DNA of 64,000 nt from Pyrobaculum oguniense TE7 (GCA_000247545.1 CP003316.1:185233-249232), one strand, 5' to 3'; counted from the stretch's first letter, positions 1 through 8,809 are shown. A program made the numbers and translations. Notes: generated by a model not told the origin, from the sequence alone.

Positions 1-80
1 ATCTCGAAGATTTGCTAAGCGGCGTAGATAGAGATACGTTGAAGAAGCTTTTTGAACGGCTCATAGACGAGGTGTATTAA
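1..80 (+). CDS. 3' end of an unidentified gene (partial)
   Basis: The frame that ends with TAA at 78-80 is open from the first bases of the window and encodes 25 residues ending LFERLIDEVY. The stop directly abuts the nurA start codon, so the two genes are probably co-transcribed. In archaea nurA often sits with herA, mre11 and rad50, so this could be the end of a repair gene, but too little is visible to say. Confidence 0.6.
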   Translation, partial: LEDLLSGVDRDTLKKLFERLIDEVY

Positions 81-827
81 ATGCGCCAGCTCCTATCAGA
101 AATCCTTAGGCTTGCGGAGTTGGAGATCTCCGCGAAGAGGGCCGATATCCCAGATGAGCTTAAGAGTCTTGTGGTGTGGTGCAACGGAGATGAGCGTCCT
201 GATTATTACGCCGTTGACTCGGGGTACGTGTTGAGGCGAATAGGCAATTCAGACGTCTTGGTACAGATAATGGTAGCAGTAGGACGAGATATAAGGAAAA
301 AATTCGTAGTAACAAAAGTTTCAGAAAACCCTCACCTGGTGGCTAGGATAAATGAAATAAACTTCGCAGAGTCTATAAAGTCGCAATTCGTGTTGGTTGA
401 TGGGCCACTAACTCCGTATGTCCACGACGCGGGGGTAATAGGCGTCTCGAAAGATCCGCGCCTAGTTAGATACGGACCAAGAATACGCGACGCTGAGCTT
501 AGAGATGTTTTCGTACATCTGGTCAAGACGCTGGGGGAGAGAGATGTAGCCGCATTGCTTCTCCGCGATGCGCCACCAGGCTCTTTCTTAGAGCCTGTGA
601 AAATCGGCGGGCTTATGGGTACGTATTTCAAATCAGAATGGGTACTCTATGTAGAATTTCCAGAAAATATACCGGGGGATTTGCTATGTCCGTTGTTTAG
701 GAAATATCCAATAAGACTTAGGACAGCCCACCACTTAGCAAGAGTAAACAGAGAATTCTTAAAAACTCTAAGAACTGTTGCATCAAGTATTTTAGGTACG
801 CCGCCCCAGATCAGAGATCTCTTATGA
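81..827 (+). CDS. nurA: NurA-type 5'-3' nuclease
   Basis: The protein has 248 residues and the spaced acidic motifs of the NurA family. YAVDSGY carries Asp46, LVDGPLTP carries Asp107 and VIGVSKDPR carries Lys124, followed by an aromatic/basic YFKSEW block and a C-terminal RTAHHLA motif that matches the usual AH motif of the family. In archaea NurA forms a complex with the HerA helicase and, together with Mre11-Rad50, resects DNA ends before recombination; this is family knowledge. The ATG follows the upstream stop with no gap, which suggests an operon. The assignment rests on motif order, not overall similarity, because NurA sequences are poorly conserved. Confidence 0.75.
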   Translation: MRQLLSEILRLAELEISAKRADIPDELKSLVVWCNGDERPDYYAVDSGYVLRRIGNSDVLVQIMVAVGRDIRKKFVVTKVSENPHLVARINEINFAESIKSQFVLVDGPLTPYVHDAGVIGVSKDPRLVRYGPRIRDAELRDVFVHLVKTLGERDVAALLLRDAPPGSFLEPVKIGGLMGTYFKSEWVLYVEFPENIPGDLLCPLFRKYPIRLRTAHHLARVNREFLKTLRTVASSILGTPPQIRDLL

Positions 828-962
828 GCCTTTATATATATAAATAAGCCTCGCCAAGGCCATATTTATACAATCATCAAGAGTTTCAAAGTTATACCTC
901 CTACACACATTATATATTTGTTTTAGTTCGTCTTCAGAGAGGGGAATGACAATCTGTTCCAT
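822..962 (-). CDS. 46-residue small protein, possibly antitoxin-like
   Basis: On the minus strand ATG at 962 opens a 46-codon frame that starts MEQIVIPLSEDELKQI and ends at TAA 822-824, overlapping the last 6 bp of nurA. A TATA-like element (ATATATAA at about 979-987) lies roughly 22-25 bp upstream of the ATG, the expected position for a leaderless transcript. The short beta-strand followed by two helices is reminiscent of ribbon-helix-helix or VapB-like antitoxins, but no toxin lies beside it. No function is assigned. Confidence 0.5.
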   Translation of the reverse strand: MEQIVIPLSEDELKQIYNVCRRYNFETLDDCINMALARLIYIYKGS

Positions 963-974
963 GTAGTGTTGCTA

Positions 975-1032
975 AGGCAGAGTTATATATCCCCTTTACA
1001 AAAAACGTACACGTAAACATATATATAGTAAC
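975..1032. promoter_or_regulatory. divergent promoters for the small minus gene and the aminotransferase
   Basis: Two TATA elements lie between the divergent starts. CATATATATAG at 1019-1029 is about 24 bp before the aminotransferase ATG, and a minus-strand GATATATAAC at about 978-988 is about 22 bp before the small gene's ATG. Both fit leaderless transcription. Confidence 0.6.
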
Positions 1033-1047
1033 CTGCCCCCTAGCACG

Positions 1048-2226
1048 ATGAGAGGCCTATCTCCCAGGATAGGGGCACTCCGAGAGTCTCCTACACGTAA
1101 AATAGACGAGCTTCGTGAAAGGCTCAGAAGAGAGAAAAGAGACGTAATACTTCTCTCGACCGGTCAGCCCTCGATACCCCCACCTCGTGAGGTAAGAGAG
1201 GCCATGGCGGAGTTGTTAAAGGTAGACTCAATGGAGCTGTACGGCTACACGCCCAGTCAGGGTATCTACGAGACTAGAGAAGCCATATCTGAGGATTTGA
1301 AGAAACTAGGCGGTCTAGAGGTGTCCCCCGAGCAGATAGTGTTGACCGCCGGCGGCCAAGCCGCCATGTTTTCCACGCTTGCCGTGCTGATAGAGCCCGG
1401 CGATGAGGTAGTGGTGATGGATCCCACATACTTTGGGTATCGGCCGTTGTTGGAGTACTTCGGAGCTGTGGTTAAGACAGCGGGCACTCGGCTGGAGGAG
1501 GGGTTCCAACCTGAAGTGGAGGTGTTAAAATCTGTAGTGAGCAGGAGGACCAAGGCGATGATAATAGTGACTCCAGACAACCCCACTGGCCGTGTTCTTA
1601 GAGAGGACGTGGCTAGGGCAATAGCCGAATTGGCGAGAGATTTCGACTTCTGGATTGTCACAGATGAGGCGTACAAGACGCTCATATACGAGGGCAACCA
1701 TGTCTACTTCTATAAGCTGGCTCCCGAGCGCACCATTTCGATAAACACCTTTTCAAAAGACCCCGCTATACCTGGGTGGAGGCTCGGCTATGTCTACGGC
1801 CCAGCTGAGGTTATGCCCAAGATTAAGCTGGTCAATGAGGAGATGGTGTACTGCCCGCCCTCGTTTGCACAGAGACTTGTGGCCCTCTACCTACTCTCCG
1901 AGGCCAGGATGCGCTACATAAGGGATGTCGTGGAGATCTACCGCCAGAAGAGAGACGTGGCGGTGTCGGCGTTGCGGAAGTACATCCCCGAGGCCAAGTT
2001 CGCAGTTCCCGCCGGCTCGATGTTTATCTTTGTGGACCTATCTAGGTACTTAAACGACAGTGAGAGCTTCGCCAGAGATCTACTGGAGAAACACGGCGTG
2101 GCCGTAGTGCCGGGGTCTTATTTCAGCGAGTACTACAAGGCGGCTGTGCGCATATCCTTTGTCACTGAGACGCCGCAGAGGATAGATGAAGGAATTCGCA
2201 GAATAGGCGAAGCCCTCAACGCGTGA
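1048..2226 (+). CDS. PLP-dependent aminotransferase, class I/II (aspartate aminotransferase-like)
   Basis: This 392-residue protein has the fold-type I aminotransferase layout. TAGGQAAM near residue 95 contacts the cofactor phosphate, DNPTGRVL supplies the conserved Asn-Pro, TDEAYKTLIYEG carries the Asp that bonds the pyridine ring, and NTFSKDPAIPGWRLGY carries the Schiff-base lysine at residue 237. The substrate is probably aspartate, another L-amino acid or an aromatic amino acid, with 2-oxoglutarate as acceptor; motifs alone do not decide this. The ATG has a TATA box 24 bp upstream. Its stop overlaps the GTG of the downstream Nudix gene (GTGA), so translation is probably coupled. Confidence 0.85.
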   Translation: MRGLSPRIGALRESPTRKIDELRERLRREKRDVILLSTGQPSIPPPREVREAMAELLKVDSMELYGYTPSQGIYETREAISEDLKKLGGLEVSPEQIVLTAGGQAAMFSTLAVLIEPGDEVVVMDPTYFGYRPLLEYFGAVVKTAGTRLEEGFQPEVEVLKSVVSRRTKAMIIVTPDNPTGRVLREDVARAIAELARDFDFWIVTDEAYKTLIYEGNHVYFYKLAPERTISINTFSKDPAIPGWRLGYVYGPAEVMPKIKLVNEEMVYCPPSFAQRLVALYLLSEARMRYIRDVVEIYRQKRDVAVSALRKYIPEAKFAVPAGSMFIFVDLSRYLNDSESFARDLLEKHGVAVVPGSYFSEYYKAAVRISFVTETPQRIDEGIRRIGEALNA

Positions 2227-2717
2227 TATACGTAGAGACGCTTCTGTATATCACAGCGGGCGACAAGGTATTGCTTATACTGAAAAAACGCGGCCTCGGC
2301 GCAGGTCGATACAACGGCGTTGGGGGAAAAGTGAAGCCGGGGGAGACCCCCGAAGAGGCAGTTGCGAGGGAGGCCGAGGAGGAAATAGGCGTGCGACCAC
2401 TCGGCCTCAGGTGGCGTGGCTTGTTGGAATTCTGGAACTGGGAAGATGGCGCTGTGGAGTCGGCGCATTTCGTCCACGTCTACACGACGTCGGAATACGT
2501 GGGGCAACCACGGGAAAGCGACGAGGCGACTCCCCTATGGTTCAGCGTAAGCGAGATCCCATATGAGAAGATGTGGGAAGACGACCGCTATTGGCTACCG
2601 CTGGTGTTGCAGGGTGAAAAGATTTACGGGAGGTTTGAGTTCCAGAAGTGGAAGCTGAAGAGTTGGTACCTGTACTTACTTAAGGAGGCTGGCCAGCTTG
2701 TTCTTGATCTGGTTTAG
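2223..2717 (+). CDS. Nudix hydrolase (MutT/8-oxo-dGTPase-like)
   Basis: The protein has 164 residues with a complete Nudix box from Gly35 to Val57: Gly35, Glu41, then Arg49-Glu50, Glu53-Glu54 and Gly56, matching GX5EX7REUXEEXGU. Such enzymes hydrolyse nucleoside diphosphates linked to another moiety, often oxidised dNTPs. The GTG start overlaps the aminotransferase stop. The last 42 bp overlap the end of the convergent coiled-coil gene on the other strand. Confidence 0.85.
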   Translation: MIYVETLLYITAGDKVLLILKKRGLGAGRYNGVGGKVKPGETPEEAVAREAEEEIGVRPLGLRWRGLLEFWNWEDGAVESAHFVHVYTTSEYVGQPRESDEATPLWFSVSEIPYEKMWEDDRYWLPLVLQGEKIYGRFEFQKWKLKSWYLYLLKEAGQLVLDLV

Positions 2718-3239
2718 CTCGTCGCGTAGCTTCTCCACTTCTTGTCTCAGCCTTGCGTTCTCCTCTGCCAGTTCCTTACACTCGCGGGGGGCGGCGGCTT
2801 GTTGACACCTGTCACTACGCACCCAGTAGTAGAACTCTGTTTTGTCCTTCAGCCACCGCAACTCGCCTGTTGCGAGATCCACCTCCACCTCTGTGATAAT
2901 CATAAATATGTCGCCCTTGTCTAGGCCGTATTTAGGCGACAGCTCGTTGAAAAACCACTCCTTCATCGCGTCGAACACCTCACGGGTGCTCCTCCTAAAC
3001 TCGTCGGAGTCCCTAATCTTATTGAAAAGATCCTCGCCCTGCGGCCCGAACTTCTCCCTAAGCGACCCAGCGACTGCGCCAAAGAGTAGCCTAAAGAAAT
3101 CCGGCCTCCCACCTACGCCGTATCTGCCAAACAGCCTACCAGCAGAGGTCTTGCCAGTATTCCACCTGATGACGAGAATCTGTCGCCCCTCTCTCTCCAC
3201 TAAGTGAGCCCTTTCAATAGTCCTCTCTTCCTCTGCCAT
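2676..3239 (-). CDS. conserved hypothetical protein with C-terminal coiled coil
   Basis: I recognise no family. From ATG 3239 (MAEEERTIERAHLVER) the protein has 187 residues: a mixed alpha/beta body, then a heptad-rich coiled coil over about the last 35 residues (ELAEENARLRQEVEKL and on). No signal peptide or membrane segment is visible, so it should be cytoplasmic and oligomeric. The frame can be extended upstream to 3314, but ATG 3239 is preferred because a TATA box at 3252-3262 lies at leaderless distance and the extension would run through that promoter. Confidence 0.65.
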   Translation of the reverse strand: MAEEERTIERAHLVEREGRQILVIRWNTGKTSAGRLFGRYGVGGRPDFFRLLFGAVAGSLREKFGPQGEDLFNKIRDSDEFRRSTREVFDAMKEWFFNELSPKYGLDKGDIFMIITEVEVDLATGELRWLKDKTEFYYWVRSDRCQQAAAPRECKELAEENARLRQEVEKLRDELNQIKNKLASLLK

Positions 3240-3249
3240 GTATAGATTA

Positions 3250-3264
3250 CAGCTTATAAATAAA
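3250..3264. promoter_or_regulatory. shared bidirectional TATA box
   Basis: The stretch CTTATAAATAAATA reads as a TATA box on both strands. It lies about 23 bp before the GTG of the radical SAM gene (3281) and about 18-20 bp before the ATG of the divergent coiled-coil gene (3239). Confidence 0.55.
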
Positions 3265-3280
3265 TATCCACGCGTAGGTC

Positions 3281-4177
3281 GTGAATAATATAACAGTGCG
3301 AGGCGGCGTGGCAAAGGGGTGCGAGCTCTGTCTGCTAGGCGCGAAGAGTGTGATCTTCATAACGGGGTTGTGCCCACTTAGCTGCTTCTACTGCCCTGTG
3401 GGAGACGATAGATTCGGAAAAGACGTCATATACGTTAACGATGTGCCTGTGCAGAGGCTGGAGGACATACCCAAGGTAGTGGCCGAATATGGCTCAGACG
3501 GCGCGGCAATTACTGGAGGCGACCCCTCGGTAGTCGCCGAGCGGGTCAAGGAGGTGGCCGACTTGTTGAAGAGGGAGTTCGGCGACGACTTCCACATCCA
3601 CATGTACACCCACATACTAAATCTTAACAGCAAAAGGACTGGCGTTATTGCGTCTAGCAGGGTAGACGAGGTGCGGATACACATAACCGCTAAGGAGCAG
3701 GCGGCAGGCCGGGAGAAGTACCTAAAGGCGCTGGCGGCAACAGGCAAGGTCCTCGGCGCTGAGGTCCCGGCTTTACCCGGCTTTGAGAGGCAGATAGCAG
3801 AGGCGATAAACGCCATTGCGCCTTACATAAGCTTTGTGAACATAAACGAGCTAGACGCCTCCGAGACAAACGCCGAGCGGCTGAGGGCGATGGGGTACAG
3901 GATACAGGGGCTAAACGTAGCTGGGAGCATAGAGGCGGCTAGGAAAATAGCGGAGATGGTTTCTGTCCCGGCGCACATATGTACCGGAAGGACAAAAGAC
4001 ACGGTGCAGATCGGCACAAGGCTTTTCAGACACGCCATGGTCGCGGCTAAGCCAAACGAGTACGTCCAAGACGACGGTACAGTTATGTACGACAGCGAAG
4101 GCCTTCACCCCAGAAGCCCCAGAGCTAGAAACGTAAGATTAAAGATAAGGCTCGGGAGCAGAGAGGTGGAGGTATAG
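3281..4177 (+). CDS. radical SAM protein (pyruvate formate-lyase activating enzyme-like)
   Basis: The 298-residue protein has a canonical radical SAM motif CPLSCFYC (Cys31, Cys35, Cys38) that binds a 4Fe-4S cluster, followed by ITGGDPS, the GGE-like motif that contacts S-adenosylmethionine. An extra pair, Cys14 and Cys17 in KGCELC, precedes it. The closest group I know is the archaeal set related to pyruvate formate-lyase activases (COG2108), whose substrate is unknown. The GTG at 3281 was chosen because the shared TATA box lies about 23 bp upstream. Confidence 0.8.
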   Translation: MNNITVRGGVAKGCELCLLGAKSVIFITGLCPLSCFYCPVGDDRFGKDVIYVNDVPVQRLEDIPKVVAEYGSDGAAITGGDPSVVAERVKEVADLLKREFGDDFHIHMYTHILNLNSKRTGVIASSRVDEVRIHITAKEQAAGREKYLKALAATGKVLGAEVPALPGFERQIAEAINAIAPYISFVNINELDASETNAERLRAMGYRIQGLNVAGSIEAARKIAEMVSVPAHICTGRTKDTVQIGTRLFRHAMVAAKPNEYVQDDGTVMYDSEGLHPRSPRARNVRLKIRLGSREVEV

Positions 4178-4202
4178 GTGGTTAAAAAGGCTGTAGATAG
4201 TT

Positions 4203-4511
4203 GTGATAAGGATAATAGTAGCCGTCTTCATCCTAGCCCCCCTAGTCGCCGCCGCCACCAACTCGACAGATCCATTTGCAAAAATTAACACAATTATTGA
4301 AAATATTTTAAAGTCTGTCGAATCTTTCCTAGAAAATTTAAAAAATATCCTAAAAACACATATTATATCCATTTCAAAGACGCTGTCAGCAATTCTAGGT
4401 CTCGTGGGGGCGTTCCTGTACTTCTCAGGTCTGAATAAGTACAGTGGGCGCGGGATGCTGATAGGCGCCGTTTTGCTCTACCTAATGGCAGAGTTCGTAA
4501 ACACACTGTGA
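4203..4511 (+). CDS. small membrane protein, TedC/VirB2-like pilin candidate
   Basis: The 102-residue product starts with a Sec-type signal (MIRIIVAVFILAPLVAAA, likely cut after AAA), then an amphipathic acidic/lysine stretch, then two hydrophobic helices separated by a short basic loop, SGLNKYSGRG. This signal peptide plus helical hairpin is the topology of VirB2/TrbC conjugative pilins and of the archaeal DNA-import pilins CedA1 and TedC. Thermoproteales are known to use a Ted system, but no tedA or tedB lies nearby, so this is inference from topology only. The start is a GTG. The gene lies between the radical SAM gene and tRNA-Ala. Confidence 0.55.
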   Translation: MIRIIVAVFILAPLVAAATNSTDPFAKINTIIENILKSVESFLENLKNILKTHIISISKTLSAILGLVGAFLYFSGLNKYSGRGMLIGAVLLYLMAEFVNTL

Positions 4512-4572
4512 ACTACGACGAGCCAGCCGGTAATGCAAGAAAAACTTAAAAATCCCTATATGGGTACAGCGA

Positions 4573-4647
4573 GGGCCGGTAGTCTAGCGGAAGGATGCCC
4601 GCTTGGCGTGCGGGAGATCCCGGGTTCGAATCCCGGCCGGTCCACCA
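4573..4647 (+). tRNA. tRNA-Ala (anticodon GGC)
   Basis: Acceptor strands GGGCCGG and CCGGTCC pair with a G3-U70 wobble, the alanine identity element. The anticodon arm is CCCGC-TTGGCGT-GCGGG and the T arm CCGGG-TTCGAAT-CCCGG. There is no intron. The discriminator A at 4644 is followed by an encoded CCA (4645-4647). Confidence 0.95.
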
Positions 4648-4724
4648 TTTTCTTCTCTCTATTGTAGGTAAGGCTTAATTTTGCGGAGCGGTAATCTATA
4701 AAAACATCAGCTTTCTATTTATTT

Positions 4725-5879
4725 ATGAAGTCAAAAGAAGTACTCCTTACAGTTATGTTAGCCGCTTTGATATATGCACAGGGGGTATTTACTGTACAAA
4801 CGGCCACTGACCCAACAGGTGATTTCAAAGGACCTGGATGGTTTATCCCGCCTCAGAACCCCGTTTTTAAAAACGGGACTGTATTGGATCTCACAAAGTT
4901 TGAAGTCCTTTATAACGCCACGGCAGACGCGCTAGTCTTTAGACTAACCTTCGCCGACCTCGGCGGCAACCCGTGGGGCTCCGAGACAGGCTCCTCGTTG
5001 CAGTATGTGCAGATATACATAAGCAGAGGCTTCCCCGGCAACCCGTGGGGGACAGTATCGTGCACGATCCTAAGACCTGACGACGGCGATGTAGCCTCGG
5101 GCAACGCCTTTTTCGACGAGGCCACGAGATTCTTCTGCCCCGATCCCGCCAACTTGACGCAGTTTAAATACACGCCGGGGGTGAAGTTCTCAAGCCAAGC
5201 CCCGTGGGACGTCGCAATTTTCATAGGCCCCAAGTGGGGCAACGAGACTGTTAACTTCGTCGCAGTTGCAGATGTGACGGGTGGCACCATAAGCGTCTCG
5301 CCGCTCCCGCGCGTCTACGCACAGGGCAACGCCATAGTGGCAGTTGTGCCCAGGGAGCTAATACCGCCAACCACGAGGCTAATGAGCGACTTCCCACAAC
5401 CAAGCTGGAGGTACTACGTGTTGGTCACCTCTTACGACGGCTTCGGCCCCGGCCGCATCAGACCCTTCGGACCTATGGCCCAGGAGTGGACAGTGGGCGT
5501 AGGCACCGCTAACGCCTCTTCTGTTTTATCAGGAACTATTCCTAGAGTGCTCGATGTACTAGGTCCTAACACTCCGTTGAGAACTTTCACTAAGGATGAG
5601 CCAGCAACGCTGGAGCCCCAGACGCCGAGCTGGGGCAACTTCCCGCTAGCCTACACAACCACCACCGTTAATAAAATAGTGCCGCTCACAGTAACCAAGA
5701 CGGACACATTAACACTTACGGAAACCGCATACATAACGTTGACCACCACAAGAGTGGAGACTTTTACCCAGGTCAACGTGGTGGAGAAGCCTTACGTCGA
5801 TCCAGTTAGCTACGCCGTGTTGGGTATCGGTGTAATAGCCGGTATTGTGGGGGCGCTTGCCGCGGCGAGGAGAAAATAA
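4725..5879 (+). CDS. surface-anchored glucodextranase C-terminal-like (DOMON-type) protein
   Basis: The 384-residue protein has an N-terminal signal peptide (MKSKEVLLTVMLAALIYAQG), a beta-rich domain over about residues 25-290, a Thr/Val-rich stalk (about 305-345) and a C-terminal membrane helix ending AAARRK. The beta domain matches, block by block, the last 250 residues of the amylopullulanase at 42220: a DPTGDFKGPG-type start, LGGNPWG, AWD(V/I)A(I/L)xIGP, SYDGFGPGRIRPFGPMAQEW and a RVLDVL end. In known proteins this module follows glucodextranase or pullulanase catalytic domains and probably binds carbohydrate. Here it stands alone beside an ABC importer. A TATA box (TCTATAAAAAC) lies about 27 bp before the ATG. 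Confidence 0.75.
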   Translation: MKSKEVLLTVMLAALIYAQGVFTVQTATDPTGDFKGPGWFIPPQNPVFKNGTVLDLTKFEVLYNATADALVFRLTFADLGGNPWGSETGSSLQYVQIYISRGFPGNPWGTVSCTILRPDDGDVASGNAFFDEATRFFCPDPANLTQFKYTPGVKFSSQAPWDVAIFIGPKWGNETVNFVAVADVTGGTISVSPLPRVYAQGNAIVAVVPRELIPPTTRLMSDFPQPSWRYYVLVTSYDGFGPGRIRPFGPMAQEWTVGVGTANASSVLSGTIPRVLDVLGPNTPLRTFTKDEPATLEPQTPSWGNFPLAYTTTTVNKIVPLTVTKTDTLTLTETAYITLTTTRVETFTQVNVVEKPYVDPVSYAVLGIGVIAGIVGALAAARRK

Positions 5880-6108
5880 GAAATATATAAAGACGCTTGG
5901 AATACTAGGTTTTTTCCTTCTTATCTCTGCCCTTTTTATAGCGCTGGAACAGTCGTATAAACAGGCCCATTGCCCTGTGGCAAGATGTCTTGACCCACTT
6001 CTCGTGGTAATAGCACTTCTTTTACTTATTGTGGGTTCTGTTTTTTTGCTCTTTTCAATAGCTCAATTTATAAATGTAAAAATAGAGGAAAATTTAAAAA
6101 CACAGTAG
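5845..6108 (+). CDS. small two-helix membrane protein
   Basis: The frame encodes up to 87 residues with two strongly hydrophobic segments (about 18-36 and 52-75) and a charged, lysine-rich C-terminus. The only initiators are TTG at 5845 or TTG at 5857, both inside the end of the preceding gene, so the start is uncertain. It lies between the surface protein and the substrate-binding protein of the importer and may belong to that operon. I do not recognise a family. Confidence 0.4.
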   Translation: MWGRLPRRGENKKYIKTLGILGFFLLISALFIALEQSYKQAHCPVARCLDPLLVVIALLLLIVGSVFLLFSIAQFINVKIEENLKTQ

Positions 6109-6120
6109 ATCATTGGAACT

Positions 6121-8757
6121 ATGAAACTAAGAACAATCCTATTGGCAATACTAGTATTGGGGGTGATGCTTTTGGCGCAATACACGCCTCCAACCACAAA
6201 CCCCGGGCCGGCAGCTGAGAGGATAGTGGGTAAGTCTGTACCAATAGCTCAAGCAGCGGCCGCGGTCAAGGCGGGAGATATTGATGTGTATATATTCGGA
6301 ATGAGAGCATCCCTAGCGGCCCCGCTAAAGGGAGATCCCGCCCTCGCGTTGTACACGGCGGCCGCGGGCTTCAACGACATAATCCTTAACCCAGCCCCCG
6401 GCAAAGCGCCGTGCGAAAACCCGTTCTCAGACCGCGAAATTAGGTTTGCCATGCAGTTTGTGATCGACAGAGACTACGTAGCTAATGAAATCTTCAAAGG
6501 CTTCGCGGTGCCCATGTATATTTGGCTGTCGCAGTACGACCCAACGTACTCGGTAGTGGCAGATATCATATCCCAGCTCGGTATCAAGTACGACCTAGAC
6601 TACGCCAGGTCGGTAGTGGAGAGAAGAATGTCCGCCCTCGGCGCCACCAAGGGGGCTGACGGCAAGTGGTACTGCCAAGGCAAGCCGGTGACAATAATTG
6701 GCTTGATACGTGTTGAAGACGAGCGTAAGGACATCGGCGACGCCTTCGCCTCGGCTCTGGAACAGCTAGGCTTCACAGTCGACAGGAAATACGTGACCTT
6801 CGACGTGGCGATACAGACCATCTACGGCACAGATCCCGCCCAGTTCCAGTGGCACTTCTACACAGAGGGCTGGGGCAAGGGTGCGCTGGACAGATGGGAC
6901 ACCAGCTCGATATCCCAGTACTGCGCCTCTTGGTTCGGCTATATGCCGGGCTGGGGCACCACTGGGTGGTACAACTACGCCAACGCCACCATTGACCAGC
7001 TAACGGAGAAGTTGTATAAAGGCGCCTTCAAATCCTTCCAAGAATATATAGAGACGTACAGAAAGGCCACATTACTATGTCTCAGCGAGTCTATAAGAGT
7101 TTTTGTGAATACTAACCTAAACGTCTATGTAGCCTCGCCGCAGCTCAAAGGAGTGACTGTGGATCTGGGTGCAGGTCTGAGGGCCTCTGTATACAACGCC
7201 CGTAACTGGTACGTCCCAGGCAAGGACGTGGTTAACGTGGGCCACCTTTGGGTATGGACAGCCTCAAGTGCTTGGAACCCTGTGCCGCAGGGCGGATTCA
7301 CAGACGTTTACTCGGTGGATTGGTTCAGGATGATGTACGACCCCGCTATGTGGAACCATCCATTCACTGGCGAACCCATGCCGTTTAGGGCAACATACAC
7401 AGTGGAGACCAGGGGGCCCGACGGCGCCTTTGACGTGCCGGCTGACGCCTATAGATGGGACGCTAAGCAGAAGGCTTGGGTTAGCGCTGCTGGAGCTAAG
7501 GCCAAGTCTAAGGTGGTCTTCAACTACGCCAAGTACACGAGCTCTAACTGGCACCACGGTCAGCCTATAAAGCTGGCTGACGTTTTGTTCATATACGCCT
7601 TCCTCTGGGATATAGCCAACGACCCCGCAAAGGTGGCTAGGGAGTCCGGAGTCGCCTCCTATGTAAACAGTACAATGTCGCTAATAAAGGGCATAAGAGT
7701 GGTAAACGATACTGCAATAGAGGTGTATATAGACTACTGGCACTTTGACCCTAACTACATAGCCGCACAGGCGGTGCTTACGCCAGATATGCCGTGGGAG
7801 GTGTACTACGCAGTTGACCAGCTGGTGTACGTAAAGGAGACATATGCCGCTTCTAGATCAAGTGCTACAAAATACAACGTGCCTTGGCTCTCGCTGATAC
7901 TGAAAGACCACGCCAAGGCGGCTGCCGACGTACTGCAAGAAGCTGCAGATCAAGGCGCATTTCCCGAAAGCTGGTTCAAGATAGGGAACAAGATACTGCT
8001 CACAAAAGATGAGGCGCTGGCTAGGTACAAGGCAGCAGTGGACTGGTTTAACAAATACGGCCACATGGTAATATCACAAGGGCCGTTCTACTTATATGCC
8101 ATAGACACCGCGAAGCAGTACATCGAGCTGAGGGCGTATAGAGATCCCACATATCCGTATAAGCCCGGGGCGTTCTACTTTGGCGTGGCGACGTCTGTGT
8201 CTGTAAAGGCTATAGACGTCCCCACGTTAGCTGTGGGCCAGTCTGGCACGGTCTCTGTGTCGCTCGAGGTACCTCAGGGCGCCGGAAAGATCTACTACAG
8301 GTGGGGCATAATAGACCCGACCACTGGTAAGTTCGTGTATATATCCGACGAGGCCTCCGCCACCACAACGCCTATATCCATTACAGTGCCGGCAGACGTG
8401 ATGTCTAAGCTAACCGTCAACAAGCCGTATAAATTCTGGCTCTACGCATACGCCGAGAATGTGCCCGTAGTGGCAGAGGCGACGCAAGTATTTGTGCCCA
8501 AGACTGCGGCCCCATCCCCTTCGCCAACAGCTCCGCCACCAACTCAGCCGACCACTCCATCTCCCTCGCCAACAGCTCCGCCACCATCTCCAACTGCGCC
8601 CGGCGCCACAGCCACGACTGTGACCACGGTCGCGCCTGCAACTGGAACTACTGAGGCTCTTGCGGCCGGGGTTGTCGGAATACTTGCCGTGTTGGCGGCG
8701 CTTGCCTTTGCGCTTAGGAGAAAGGGCGGAGGCGGCGAGGAGACAAAAACTAGATAG
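6121..8757 (+). CDS. ABC transporter substrate-binding protein, family 5 (oligopeptide/oligosaccharide type)
   Basis: The 878-residue protein begins with a signal peptide (MKLRTILLAILVLGVMLLAQ) and has the large two-lobed extracellular domain of SBP family 5. After about residue 795 comes a Pro/Thr/Ser-rich stalk, then a C-terminal membrane helix (LAAGVVGILAVLAALAFALR), so the receptor is tethered to the outer face of the membrane. It precedes two DppB/DppC-type permeases. In thermophilic archaea and Thermotoga many such receptors bind oligosaccharides rather than peptides, and the neighbouring glucodextranase-type surface protein favours a sugar substrate; that is inference. Confidence 0.8.
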   Translation: MKLRTILLAILVLGVMLLAQYTPPTTNPGPAAERIVGKSVPIAQAAAAVKAGDIDVYIFGMRASLAAPLKGDPALALYTAAAGFNDIILNPAPGKAPCENPFSDREIRFAMQFVIDRDYVANEIFKGFAVPMYIWLSQYDPTYSVVADIISQLGIKYDLDYARSVVERRMSALGATKGADGKWYCQGKPVTIIGLIRVEDERKDIGDAFASALEQLGFTVDRKYVTFDVAIQTIYGTDPAQFQWHFYTEGWGKGALDRWDTSSISQYCASWFGYMPGWGTTGWYNYANATIDQLTEKLYKGAFKSFQEYIETYRKATLLCLSESIRVFVNTNLNVYVASPQLKGVTVDLGAGLRASVYNARNWYVPGKDVVNVGHLWVWTASSAWNPVPQGGFTDVYSVDWFRMMYDPAMWNHPFTGEPMPFRATYTVETRGPDGAFDVPADAYRWDAKQKAWVSAAGAKAKSKVVFNYAKYTSSNWHHGQPIKLADVLFIYAFLWDIANDPAKVARESGVASYVNSTMSLIKGIRVVNDTAIEVYIDYWHFDPNYIAAQAVLTPDMPWEVYYAVDQLVYVKETYAASRSSATKYNVPWLSLILKDHAKAAADVLQEAADQGAFPESWFKIGNKILLTKDEALARYKAAVDWFNKYGHMVISQGPFYLYAIDTAKQYIELRAYRDPTYPYKPGAFYFGVATSVSVKAIDVPTLAVGQSGTVSVSLEVPQGAGKIYYRWGIIDPTTGKFVYISDEASATTTPISITVPADVMSKLTVNKPYKFWLYAYAENVPVVAEATQVFVPKTAAPSPSPTAPPPTQPTTPSPSPTAPPPSPTAPGATATTVTTVAPATGTTEALAAGVVGILAVLAALAFALRRKGGGGEETKTR

Positions 8758-8809
8758 AACTATATAGGTATACTGAAAACTTTTTTAATTCTCTTCTTCA
8801 AGGCTTTTA

